From the NCBI GenBank assembly GCA_937877685.1, contig CALFGU010000013.1:1-24019 (forward strand): DNA of 24,019 nucleotides. The letters run 5' to 3'. Source of the DNA: an uncultured Prevotella sp. GTDB lineage: Bacteria > Bacteroidota > Bacteroidia > Bacteroidales > Bacteroidaceae. Of the stretch, positions 17,671 through 24,019 are shown piece after piece. Within the stretch, counting starts at the first letter, position 1; each line of letters begins with the position of its first letter. The position numbers were made by a program, and so were the translations under genes. The notes beneath the pieces are model-generated. The model was not told the origin of the DNA, made no database searches, and saw only the letters and a program-made list of their open reading frames with translations.

Positions 17671-19755
17671 GTGCTTCTTAGTCAAAACATAATGTATCTG
17701 AAAGGAGTAGGTCCTCAACGTGCGGAGAAACTCAAAAAGTATTTTGAGATTGAAACCGTGAGAGATCTACTCTACAACTTTCCGTATCGTTACGTTGACC
17801 GGACAAAGTTCTATCGCATTAATGAACTTATGGAAGGTATGGACTATATTCAGTTGCGCGGGAAAATAACAGATTTTGATGCACCTGAGGGTGTAGGAAG
17901 CAAGCGTCGTATTAAAGCATTTTTTACTGATGGTACTGGGTATATACAATTGGTTTGGTTCAACGGTTTGAAGTATGTCACTTCTAACTATAAGGTGGGG
18001 CAAGAAATTATTGTATTTGGAAAACCCTCTTTTTTTAATGGTCAAATCAGCATTATCCACCCCGAAATAGATTTAGTTGAGAAAGCATCGCTTGACGGAC
18101 AAATGATGCCTCGCTATCACACGACTGACAAGGTAGGAAATGCCATTACTCAACGAAATCTTTCAGATTGGGTGAAAACTGCACTTGAATTTGTTAAAGG
18201 AAAAATAACCGACCCTCTCCCTGAAGAGATACTACGTGAGCGTGGTTTCTTATCCTTAGAAACAGCCCTTCGTTATATGCATTTTCCCAAGAATGCTGAG
18301 GAAGTAGCACAGGCACGACAACGACTAAAATTTGAAGAACTTTTCTTCTTGCAACTTGAAATCTTGCGCTATGCTCAAAAGAAGAAAACAGAGCGCGGAT
18401 TCTACCTTCCTCGTGTAGGTGAAAATTTCAATAAATTTTATGCTGACCACCTACCCTTCTCTCTCACAAATGCTCAAAAACGTGTGGTTCGTGAGATTAG
18501 AAATGACTTCATTAGTAACACCCAAATGAATCGCCTTGTTCAAGGTGATGTCGGGTCAGGTAAAACATTAGTAGCCTTTCTTTCCTGCTTGATTGCTATA
18601 GATAATGGTTTTCAAGCGTGCCTTATGGCACCAACAGAAATTCTTGCTGAACAGCATTTTCAAACACTTTCTTCCTTTGCCGAAGGACTTAACGTAAAAG
18701 TGGAATTGCTCACAGGAAATGTAAAGGGGAAACAACGTAAGTCTATTGAGGAAGGACTCCTTAATGGATCCGTCCATCTTCTTGTTGGTACACATGCACT
18801 CATTGAACCCAACGTAGTTTTCAAAAATCTTGGACTTTGCATTATTGATGAACAACATCGCTTTGGTGTGAAGCAACGTGCACAATTATGGAAGAAAAAC
18901 ACACTTCCTCCTCATGTTCTTGTTATGACAGCAACACCTATTCCGCGTACTTTGGCAATGACACTTTATGGTGACTTGGATGTTTCTGTCGTTGATGAAC
19001 TTCCGCCTGGTCGTAAACCCATCCAGACATTCCATTATTATTATAAAGATTCTAGTCGAATCATTGAGGGAATAAAGTCTGAACTCGCTAAAGGACGACA
19101 GGTTTACATTGTTTATCCGCTGATTAAAGAGAATGAGCGAATGGATCTTCTAGACCTTGAGCGAGGTTATAATCAACTAGTGGAAATTCTGCCTCAATAT
19201 AAAATAGGTCAACTACACGGGAAAATGAAACCTATTGATAAAGAGGAAGCGATGCAACGTTTTGCCAACGGCGAAACGCAGGTTCTTGTTGCGACAACGG
19301 TTATAGAGGTTGGTGTGAACGTGCCCAATGCCTCTGTGATTGTTATTCAACACGCTGATAGATTTGGACTTGCCCAACTCCATCAACTACGAGGACGTGT
19401 TGGACGCGGAGCAGAAAAAAGCTATTGCATTTTGCTTACGAACTACGAACTCTCGGAAAATACACGGCGTCGAATGCAAATTATGGTTGAAACAACCGAT
19501 GGTTTTGTAATAGCTGAAGAAGACCTCAAACTTCGTGGTCCTGGTGATCTTGAAGGAACTGCCCAAAGTGGACTTCCTTTCAACCTTAAAATTGCAAACT
19601 TAACGAAGGACGTTACAATAATGGAACAAGCACGACATGCTGCAACAAGGATTATAGAGACTGATCCTCTGCAATCCCTACCCGCTTATCAAAATTGTTA
19701 TCATCACTTGAAGAATCTAAAAAAGCAATACATAAATTATGCCGACATTAGTTGA
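17671..19755 (+). CDS. recG: ATP-dependent DNA helicase RecG
   Basis: Branch-migrating helicase that remodels stalled replication forks and Holliday junctions, 694 residues, the usual size. The N-terminal wedge domain begins with the KGVGPQRAEKL motif (11-21) and the FPYRYVDR region, an OB-like fold that grips the fork. The helicase core has Walker A GDVGSGKT (292-299), the DEQH box (393-396, IIDEQHRFGV), MTATPIPRTLAMT (motif III area) and motif VI-like LAQLHQLRGRVGRG. The C-terminal LKLRGPGDLEGTAQSGLP segment is typical of RecG. The GTG start at 17671 places the conserved N-terminus at the position seen in relatives; ATG 17692 would cut seven residues. It has a candidate promoter of its own and converges with the minus-strand HELGH gene 28 bases after its stop. 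Confidence 0.97.
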   Translation: MLLSQNIMYLKGVGPQRAEKLKKYFEIETVRDLLYNFPYRYVDRTKFYRINELMEGMDYIQLRGKITDFDAPEGVGSKRRIKAFFTDGTGYIQLVWFNGLKYVTSNYKVGQEIIVFGKPSFFNGQISIIHPEIDLVEKASLDGQMMPRYHTTDKVGNAITQRNLSDWVKTALEFVKGKITDPLPEEILRERGFLSLETALRYMHFPKNAEEVAQARQRLKFEELFFLQLEILRYAQKKKTERGFYLPRVGENFNKFYADHLPFSLTNAQKRVVREIRNDFISNTQMNRLVQGDVGSGKTLVAFLSCLIAIDNGFQACLMAPTEILAEQHFQTLSSFAEGLNVKVELLTGNVKGKQRKSIEEGLLNGSVHLLVGTHALIEPNVVFKNLGLCIIDEQHRFGVKQRAQLWKKNTLPPHVLVMTATPIPRTLAMTLYGDLDVSVVDELPPGRKPIQTFHYYYKDSSRIIEGIKSELAKGRQVYIVYPLIKENERMDLLDLERGYNQLVEILPQYKIGQLHGKMKPIDKEEAMQRFANGETQVLVATTVIEVGVNVPNASVIVIQHADRFGLAQLHQLRGRVGRGAEKSYCILLTNYELSENTRRRMQIMVETTDGFVIAEEDLKLRGPGDLEGTAQSGLPFNLKIANLTKDVTIMEQARHAATRIIETDPLQSLPAYQNCYHHLKNLKKQYINYADIS

Positions 19756-19767
19756 TATAATTCGTAG

Positions 19768-19783
19768 AGTTCAAAGTTGAACT
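19768..19783. terminator. Possible shared hairpin between convergent recG and HELGH gene
   Basis: AGTTCAAAGTTGAACT is a 7-bp inverted repeat around a two-base centre, directly in the 28-base gap between convergent stop codons. As a hairpin it would have a small loop and no long T run on either strand, so termination by it is only possible. Confidence 0.25.
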
Positions 19784-20158
19784 TTAAAGATGAATGTCCA
19801 TTATGCGATTCGCCCATGATTCTGTATAAAACCAATAATAATTAGTTTTTCGACAAAATCTTCTACGATAGATAACCCAACAGATTGATGGGATTCCAAT
19901 AACTAACAAGTAAAGAGGACCTAACCACTGACTCTGTACGGCATGCCCGAGTTCGTGTTTCAATGTTAACCTCTTGTCTTGAGCAAATTTTGAAACAAAT
20001 ACGTAGTTTCCAAGTGAGACACTACCATTAAGGGATGTTGTTTCGTAGATGTTTACTCCACCTATGCAATATTTGTATTTGTGACGACATATTGTTTTAT
20101 AGATGACACCGCATAAATTTTGTGGAAGTTGCCAAATATATAATAGTATGCTCTTCAT
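19784..20158 (-). CDS. Small HELGH protein, putative zinc metallopeptidase-like
   Basis: A 124-residue protein with the zinc-binding motif HELGH at 68-72 (TLKHELGHAVQSQWLG), in which two His bind zinc and Glu is catalytic in metallopeptidases. A conserved-looking YTESWAN near the C-terminus (111-117) could give a third ligand through Glu113. A hydrophobic stretch directly after the motif (about 79-98, LGPLYLLVIGIPSICWVIY) may dip into or cross the membrane; the first 20 residues are moderately hydrophobic. The central IYETTSLNGSVSLGNYVFVSK looks like strands leading to the HELGH helix. This pattern recalls short 'hypothetical' proteins with KHExGHxxQSxxLG in Bacteroidetes and Firmicutes; no substrate is known to me. 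It is shorter than classical peptidases and might be only structurally related. Single gene, convergent with recG. Confidence 0.75.
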   Translation of the reverse strand: MKSILLYIWQLPQNLCGVIYKTICRHKYKYCIGGVNIYETTSLNGSVSLGNYVFVSKFAQDKRLTLKHELGHAVQSQWLGPLYLLVIGIPSICWVIYRRRFCRKTNYYWFYTESWANRIMDIHL

Positions 20159-20186
20159 ATTAATATATATTACGATTTTTTCGAGT

Positions 20187-20200
20187 TTCTCTATAGAGAA
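20187..20200 (-). promoter_or_regulatory. 14-base palindrome upstream of the HELGH gene, possible operator
   Basis: TTCTCTATAGAGAA is a perfect palindrome centred about 35 bases before the HELGH start codon on the minus strand. Its position suits an operator or a small hairpin in the leader. No TAnnTTTG element is visible for this gene, so regulation from here is inference. Confidence 0.3.
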
Positions 20201-20205
20201 GTAAA

Positions 20206-20241
20206 GAGACTAGGAGTTTCATTTTAGAATCTCCTAGTCTC
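20206..20241 (-). terminator. Hairpin terminator after the DUF5723 gene
   Basis: An 11-bp perfect inverted repeat, GAGACTAGGAG/CTCCTAGTCTC (20206-20216 with 20231-20241), lies 33 bases beyond the stop of the minus-strand DUF5723 gene. On the minus strand the 3' arm runs into TCTTTACTTC, a modest T-rich tail. It separates the lipoprotein-DUF5723 operon from the HELGH gene. Confidence 0.65.
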
Positions 20242-20273
20242 ATTTCTTTTATACAATAAAATTCAAAGCATTT

Positions 20274-21665
20274 TTAGAAAGGAACTGTAATGCCCACGTT
20301 TACTTGACCATTCATATTGTCAATAGGAATGAATTCCTTAGACACATCTCCGAAGATACGATCAGCACCGATGTAGAGTTTGGCAACACCGAGATGCATA
20401 TTTACTGCACCACCAAAAGTAGTTCCTGTTGATGAAATAGCAGTGTTTGCATTTAATTCCAACCAATTCCAAGGACGATAGTTTGCTGAAATCATTCCTT
20501 GGTGCCAACTGTAAAGACCATTAATTCTACCTGTGTAGAGTGCGCCAAAACGAAGTTTCTTATAAACAGGAAGTGTATATTCAGCACCTGCATTAATTGT
20601 TGCGGCAAGCATCTGAGTTACGTTATCTTCACCATCATAATAAACGGAGAACATCTCTTCCAAGTCATCCCCCAAATCCTCTAACTGAGGACCTAATCTT
20701 TCGGTTGTCTTATCGTCGCTATTGACGCGGAAAGTTTCAAAACCATCAAACGTATAATCACCCTTTGAAGATGCCTTGTGTGTCTTTTTCCAGTTCATAA
20801 AACCTAAGTCGGTAATACCAGCACTTAAAGTTAAATCATCAGTGAGTTTATAGGTAGCCCCCAAATCTACAGCTACCCCTAAACCAGGAAGACCAAAAGC
20901 AGTTTCATCAATACCCTTCAAACGTCTGCGACCATCTGCAGAGTTCTTATGTGCTGGTTCAAATTCTAACTTCGAATCCAATATTGAAGCTTCAACTTGT
21001 GTTTGTGCATTAATACGCCATTCATCACCACTCATTGTGATGTCCATTTTATCAACACTAAAGTCTGCATAAGCAGCACCAACAAGCACTTTCATCTTCG
21101 CCCCAATTCGGAGTTTATCATTAATATCGCGTGCATGTCCGAATGCCAATTCTGCATAATTGGTAGTGCGCATACCGATATCTTCAAGATGATAATTCTG
21201 CTTTGCACCGGCAGTTTTAGCAAATTCAAAGAATTCATAGGGCAATGTAAGATGTGTGTTTGAACGCATGTTTAACTCTACAAGATTCATACCTCCAAAC
21301 GCCTTAAAGGCGCAAGAGAATATGTTGTAGTTCACGTAGAGGTCCATACGGTTTTTATCTTCCATATCCCCAAGGAAAGTAGAAGCACTAATCGAGGGAT
21401 TCAAGAAGGTGGTATAATCATATTTAGAATTGCCCTCCGTCTTGTAAATAAAATTACCAAGTCCTACATTACCTGTTGCCCCTACGTTGATATTACCCAA
21501 CATAAATGATTTATAGGGTGCATCTAATAGTGCAGGATTCATTTGGTGGCGGAAACTTGAAGTCTCCATAAAATAAGAAGTGCGCGATTCTTGAGCTACT
21601 GCCGAGAGCGAACATGTTGTAGCAACAAGGATTCCTAGACTATATTTTGTGAGTTTGCTTTTCAT
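20274..21665 (-). CDS. DUF5723-family outer-membrane protein
   Basis: Predicted beta-barrel protein of 463 residues. The signal peptide is clear: basic start, hydrophobic core 8-20, cleavage around SAVA-Q at 24-25. The mature part begins near the segment SSFRHQMNPALLD and alternates hydrophobic and polar residues with many Gly- and aromatic-ended strands. The C-terminal strand is NVGITVPF, ending in Phe, a signal read by the BAM complex. The opening region (MNPAL, then GNINVGATGNVG) fits Bacteroidetes DUF5723, whose function is unknown. It is the second gene after the 599-residue lipoprotein (70-base gap) and ends at a hairpin terminator, so the pair probably works in the outer membrane together. 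A one-mismatch -7 element (TACGTTTA, minus strand, 21697-21704) could give extra transcription in the gap. Confidence 0.8.
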   Translation of the reverse strand: MKSKLTKYSLGILVATTCSLSAVAQESRTSYFMETSSFRHQMNPALLDAPYKSFMLGNINVGATGNVGLGNFIYKTEGNSKYDYTTFLNPSISASTFLGDMEDKNRMDLYVNYNIFSCAFKAFGGMNLVELNMRSNTHLTLPYEFFEFAKTAGAKQNYHLEDIGMRTTNYAELAFGHARDINDKLRIGAKMKVLVGAAYADFSVDKMDITMSGDEWRINAQTQVEASILDSKLEFEPAHKNSADGRRRLKGIDETAFGLPGLGVAVDLGATYKLTDDLTLSAGITDLGFMNWKKTHKASSKGDYTFDGFETFRVNSDDKTTERLGPQLEDLGDDLEEMFSVYYDGEDNVTQMLAATINAGAEYTLPVYKKLRFGALYTGRINGLYSWHQGMISANYRPWNWLELNANTAISSTGTTFGGAVNMHLGVAKLYIGADRIFGDVSKEFIPIDNMNGQVNVGITVPF

Positions 21666-21735
21666 AACGTCTAAGTATTATTGTAGTCATTAATGATAAA
21701 CGTACAACTATCATTGTTTAACCATGAAAGTCCTA

Positions 21736-23535
21736 TTAGTTCAAATCTGCTATAATCTGTCCTAAGAGGGTCAAGCGTATATCATTTAATTGGATATATT
21801 GATCGCTTGTAAGCGTTACACCATTTGCAACTGTTTGAGCTTTAACCTTGAGTGAAATTTGGTCTAATTTCTGTAAGTCAGTAGGATTAGCAAACTTAAC
21901 AGTAAGGTCAATGGGAGTTTTTGCATTAGCGGGTACTTCAAGTGTAGAAACCGTTACACCAGGTATTTCGTTACCCTTTTTGTCAAGAAGCACCGCTGTA
22001 AGTTGAAGTTCCAATGGTACTTTATTGTCAATAACTGCAGAGATTTTTGCTCCTTCAGCGGCTAAGTCTTGAAGGTCATCATTCATGTCTTCAATAACTT
22101 CGTCATAGACAATCTTCAAACCTGAATTAAATTTGAAGGGCACGTAAACACTGTAATCAAGCGAAGCTTTATACTGCTTACCAAGACCGATAGACGTCAA
22201 TTTGTCGCTCAAACTAATCTTATTGTCATTGAAATCCACCTTAATCACATCGGGAATAGTTTCTACCACATCGTTAAGGTTGTTGATACGATAGATACTT
22301 GCTCCCTCAGCAACACCATTTGGATCAAAAGGTTGATCTTCCTGACAGAAGTAAATAACGGATTCCTTCTTTCCTGTGAGTGAAATAACATTTGTTCCAG
22401 GAATACGAACTTCCGCAATGTTTTTACCGCCCTTAACTCCATACAATTTACCCCACAAATTCAAATCTACAGGTACTTGATTCATATTTACATCCAATCG
22501 GAATGTAGGGTTAGAAGCCATGATGCGAACTTCTGGGTCAGTTAAGAATTCAGGAATGTCTTTGCTAATGTTAATTGGCGAGATGTTTGGATTAATATCT
22601 GGATTAAACACGCCTTGCACTTCTGCAAATGAAACATTTACCTTATCCCTTCCCTTCTGATCTCCAATCTGAATAGTCACACGTATTGTTGTTTCATCAC
22701 CACTTTTCACGACGAACTTTTCGCTTGCTTTAATGCTAAAGTCACCCGATACAGCATAATGACCACTAACCTCAAGATTCTTGCCATTGCTCAAGTCCAC
22801 TCCTTTTTCGCCTTCAAGTTCTAAGGCTTCTACTTCAAATTCGGCAATAGTCAAATTCTTGGTATTCAAATTAGAACCAGAACCCAAATCTATTTTGTTA
22901 TTTTCACGTCCTTTCAACTTAAAGAAATCGGGTAATGTAACCTGGAGGTTATTGTAACTATCAATCACGAATTTCTGATTCGTTGAGTTCGCAATAATTT
23001 CAAGCGAAACCTTAACCTTGCTACTTTCCTTTGCAGGGATAATGCGCTTCAAGTTTTTAATTTCTTTGGGTAAGTTTGAAAGAGTAAATAAATCTGTAGA
23101 TTCTACCTTGAGGGGTACTTTCTTCGTTGTCCAATCTTTACTAATTGTCAACTCATTAATATTTACTCCTGCTCCTGCTAAAGCATTCTTCAAATCATCA
23201 AATGTAAGCATAGGTAAATTAGGAGTAAGCTTGGCTACGTTAACTGATGCATTGAAAGAAGGCACATTAAACGAGAAGTCTGCCTTATCTGCTTTCACTA
23301 AGTAGAAAGTGCCTGAAGATGTAGTTTCCAACATTTCTTCTTTGTCAACTTCCAACACGTCTGAAAGCCAAATCTTCTCCGTATTACCAACCTTCAACTG
23401 TAGTCCTTGAGACCCCAAGCCCATCGTCATATCGATGTCTTTGCTCATGTCATACGTATCGTCAATACACGAAGTCAGCGAGCTTCCTGCTGCTAAAACC
23501 ATTAGCCCACAGAAAATTAATCTTCTGTCTGTCAT
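21736..23535 (-). CDS. Large lipoprotein of unknown function, probable surface lipoprotein
   Basis: A 599-residue lipoprotein. The signal peptide has lipobox LTSC with the lipidated Cys at 23, followed by IDD; acidic residues just after Cys match the Bacteroidetes lipoprotein export signal that sends lipoproteins to the cell surface. The rest is beta-rich and modular, with repeated strand-like segments (for example LKVESTDLFTLSNLPKEIKNLK and VRIMASNPTFRLDVNMN) that look like stacked Ig- or LEA-like beta sandwiches; I recognise no catalytic motif. It precedes the DUF5723 gene by 70 bases on the same strand under one promoter, a pairing I associate with Prevotella and Bacteroides genomes. The likely role is an extracellular or surface accessory to the DUF5723 barrel, by context only. 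Confidence 0.78.
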   Translation of the reverse strand: MTDRRLIFCGLMVLAAGSSLTSCIDDTYDMSKDIDMTMGLGSQGLQLKVGNTEKIWLSDVLEVDKEEMLETTSSGTFYLVKADKADFSFNVPSFNASVNVAKLTPNLPMLTFDDLKNALAGAGVNINELTISKDWTTKKVPLKVESTDLFTLSNLPKEIKNLKRIIPAKESSKVKVSLEIIANSTNQKFVIDSYNNLQVTLPDFFKLKGRENNKIDLGSGSNLNTKNLTIAEFEVEALELEGEKGVDLSNGKNLEVSGHYAVSGDFSIKASEKFVVKSGDETTIRVTIQIGDQKGRDKVNVSFAEVQGVFNPDINPNISPINISKDIPEFLTDPEVRIMASNPTFRLDVNMNQVPVDLNLWGKLYGVKGGKNIAEVRIPGTNVISLTGKKESVIYFCQEDQPFDPNGVAEGASIYRINNLNDVVETIPDVIKVDFNDNKISLSDKLTSIGLGKQYKASLDYSVYVPFKFNSGLKIVYDEVIEDMNDDLQDLAAEGAKISAVIDNKVPLELQLTAVLLDKKGNEIPGVTVSTLEVPANAKTPIDLTVKFANPTDLQKLDQISLKVKAQTVANGVTLTSDQYIQLNDIRLTLLGQIIADLN

Positions 23536-23582
23536 AATTAGTAGTTTTTATTTATAAAACCTGTTGTTTAACATTATGACAA

Positions 23583-23611
23583 CAAAGGTATTAATATTTT
23601 TTAACTAACAA
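23583..23611 (-). promoter_or_regulatory. Promoter of the lipoprotein-DUF5723 operon
   Basis: On the minus strand, TACCTTTG (23583-23590) is an exact TAnnTTTG -7 element with a TTG at 23609-23611 as -33, an 18-base spacer that fits the Bacteroidetes sigma factor. Transcription should start near 23579, giving a leader of about 43 bases. This is the most complete promoter in the window. Confidence 0.7.
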
Positions 23612-23685
23612 CATATATTTTGTTAAAAATAATAATTATATGTAATGATATAGCAATCAAAACTCACGTAAATAAATACCCCAAT

Positions 23686-23716
23686 CTTTGTGCCCTCTGC
23701 GAAATTTTGCGTGAGG
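23686..23716. repeat. Degenerate intergenic repeat-like words (TTTGTG / TGCG / GCGTGAGG)
   Basis: This block strings together CTTTGTGCCCTCTGCG and AAATTTTGCGTGAGG, similar words repeated with small changes. It resembles short degenerate blocks I remember from intergenic DNA of several Bacteroidales. Only one full copy is in this window, so repeat status rests on memory and internal periodicity. Confidence 0.35.
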
Positions 23717-23773
23717 CTTTTTACTGGACACCAATAATTTAGATTATCTAAGCAACGACTATCTAAGGGCTAT

Positions 23774-23822
23774 TAAACTTAAAGACGGGTCACCCACATA
23801 GGTTGACCCGTCTTTAAGTTTA
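23774..23822 (-). terminator. Perfect 19-bp hairpin terminator after the edge peptide gene
   Basis: A perfect 19-bp inverted repeat (23774-23792 with 23804-23822) encloses an 11-base loop. It starts 12 bases past the stop codon of the minus-strand 56-residue peptide gene. The core ACGGGTCA/TGACCCGT is GC-rich and the ends are A/T-rich, giving TTTAA on both strands, so it can act in both directions. It is the longest perfect stem seen in the window. Confidence 0.8.
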
Positions 23823-23833
23823 TATGGGGAATT

Positions 23834-24004
23834 TTAGTTTTCCCAGTTTGTTGAGCTCCAAGGACTGTTGTACTTGTTACCGAGTTGAGCGCCGTCTGCA
23901 GAAGTGTTAATTTCCTTATCAGACATCTTAATTGACGCTGCAATGAGGCCTTCAAGTTGGAACTCGTTAACGCTCATTTGGGGTTGGATATATGTCTTTT
24001 TCAT
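23834..24004 (-). CDS. 56-residue peptide of the MKKTYIxPxM type, possibly a secreted or RiPP-like precursor
   Basis: A short gene of 56 residues that ends just before the perfect hairpin. The N-terminus MKKTYIQPQMSVNEFQLEGL, followed by IAAS, is basic and then amphipathic. The C-terminal half is rich in Ser, Asn, Gly and Asp and closes with SPWSSTNWEN, two Trp near the end. The layout (MKK-T/I-Y-x-x-P start, short hydrophobic patch before Ala-Ser, polar tail ending W-acidic) matches small peptides I recall as common and often tandem in Prevotella, usually annotated hypothetical. It has no Cys and no double-Gly site, so a standard bacteriocin is not evident. The start at 24004 is set by MKKTYI; the promoter and any upstream partner genes fall outside the window. 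Confidence 0.65.
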   Translation of the reverse strand: MKKTYIQPQMSVNEFQLEGLIAASIKMSDKEINTSADGAQLGNKYNSPWSSTNWEN

Positions 24005-24019
24005 AATTCTAATTATATT

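Noticed and set aside
18568..18885. 105-codon minus-strand frame within recG
   Set aside because: Overlaps the helicase core; a product of antisense codon bias and not a gene.
20274..23535. SusC/SusD-type nutrient uptake pair
   Set aside because: The barrel is only 463 residues, with no TonB box or plug domain, and the lipoprotein lacks SusD-like helical repeats.
23739..23751. TTAGATTATCTAA palindrome as an operator
   Set aside because: Such short AT-rich palindromes are common by chance here, and it lies beyond a terminator and far from the next promoter.
1..24019. CRISPR array, prophage, insertion sequence, tRNA or rRNA
   Set aside because: I saw no regularly spaced repeats, transposase or phage-like proteins, terminal inverted repeats with target duplications, or tRNA/rRNA-like sequence. 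Gene content is core and composition looks even throughout.

Overview
The window looks like core chromosome of a low-GC member of the order Bacteroidales, most likely a Prevotella-type organism. The reasons are: TAnnTTTG-type -7 promoter elements, AT-rich leaders with little Shine-Dalgarno sequence, a PorE-like OmpA lipoprotein of the type IX secretion kind, a Bacteroidetes 'putative porin', a TamB with the Bacteroidetes layout, a DUF5723 outer-membrane protein next to a lipoprotein, and a short peptide beginning MKKTYIQPQ. Species assignment is inference; there is no rRNA or other marker to settle it.

Layout. (1) 47-4668, plus strand: a PorE-like envelope lipoprotein with its own promoter and terminator, then a 336-base gap, then an outer-membrane porin whose promoter lies almost on its start codon. 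(2) 4692-9382: dnaE (replicative polymerase), then trxA and a small acidic protein that share a promoter and end at a strong terminator. (3) A 457-base AT-rich gap with overlapping inverted repeats and a promoter. (4) 9772-19755: glycosyltransferase, tamB, rfbC, lepA and recG, all on the plus strand with short to moderate gaps; recG has its own candidate promoter. (5) 19784-24004, all minus strand: a small HELGH protein convergent with recG, a DUF5723 outer-membrane protein preceded by a surface-type lipoprotein (probable operon with a good promoter), and at the right edge a 56-residue peptide gene followed by a perfect 19-bp hairpin.

Functionally, envelope building dominates: outer-membrane beta-barrels, lipoproteins, phospholipid/OM-protein transport (TamB), and sugar supply and transfer (RfbC, glycosyltransferase). 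Housekeeping genes for replication, recombination and translation (dnaE, recG, lepA) sit between them. I found no CRISPR array, transposase, phage gene, tRNA or rRNA. No new multi-gene system is visible. The better leads are the edge peptide, the near-leaderless porin mRNA, the complete metal-ligand set in the DnaE PHP domain, the possible N-terminal extension of TamB, and structured intergenic DNA at about 2091-2203 and 9482-9546.
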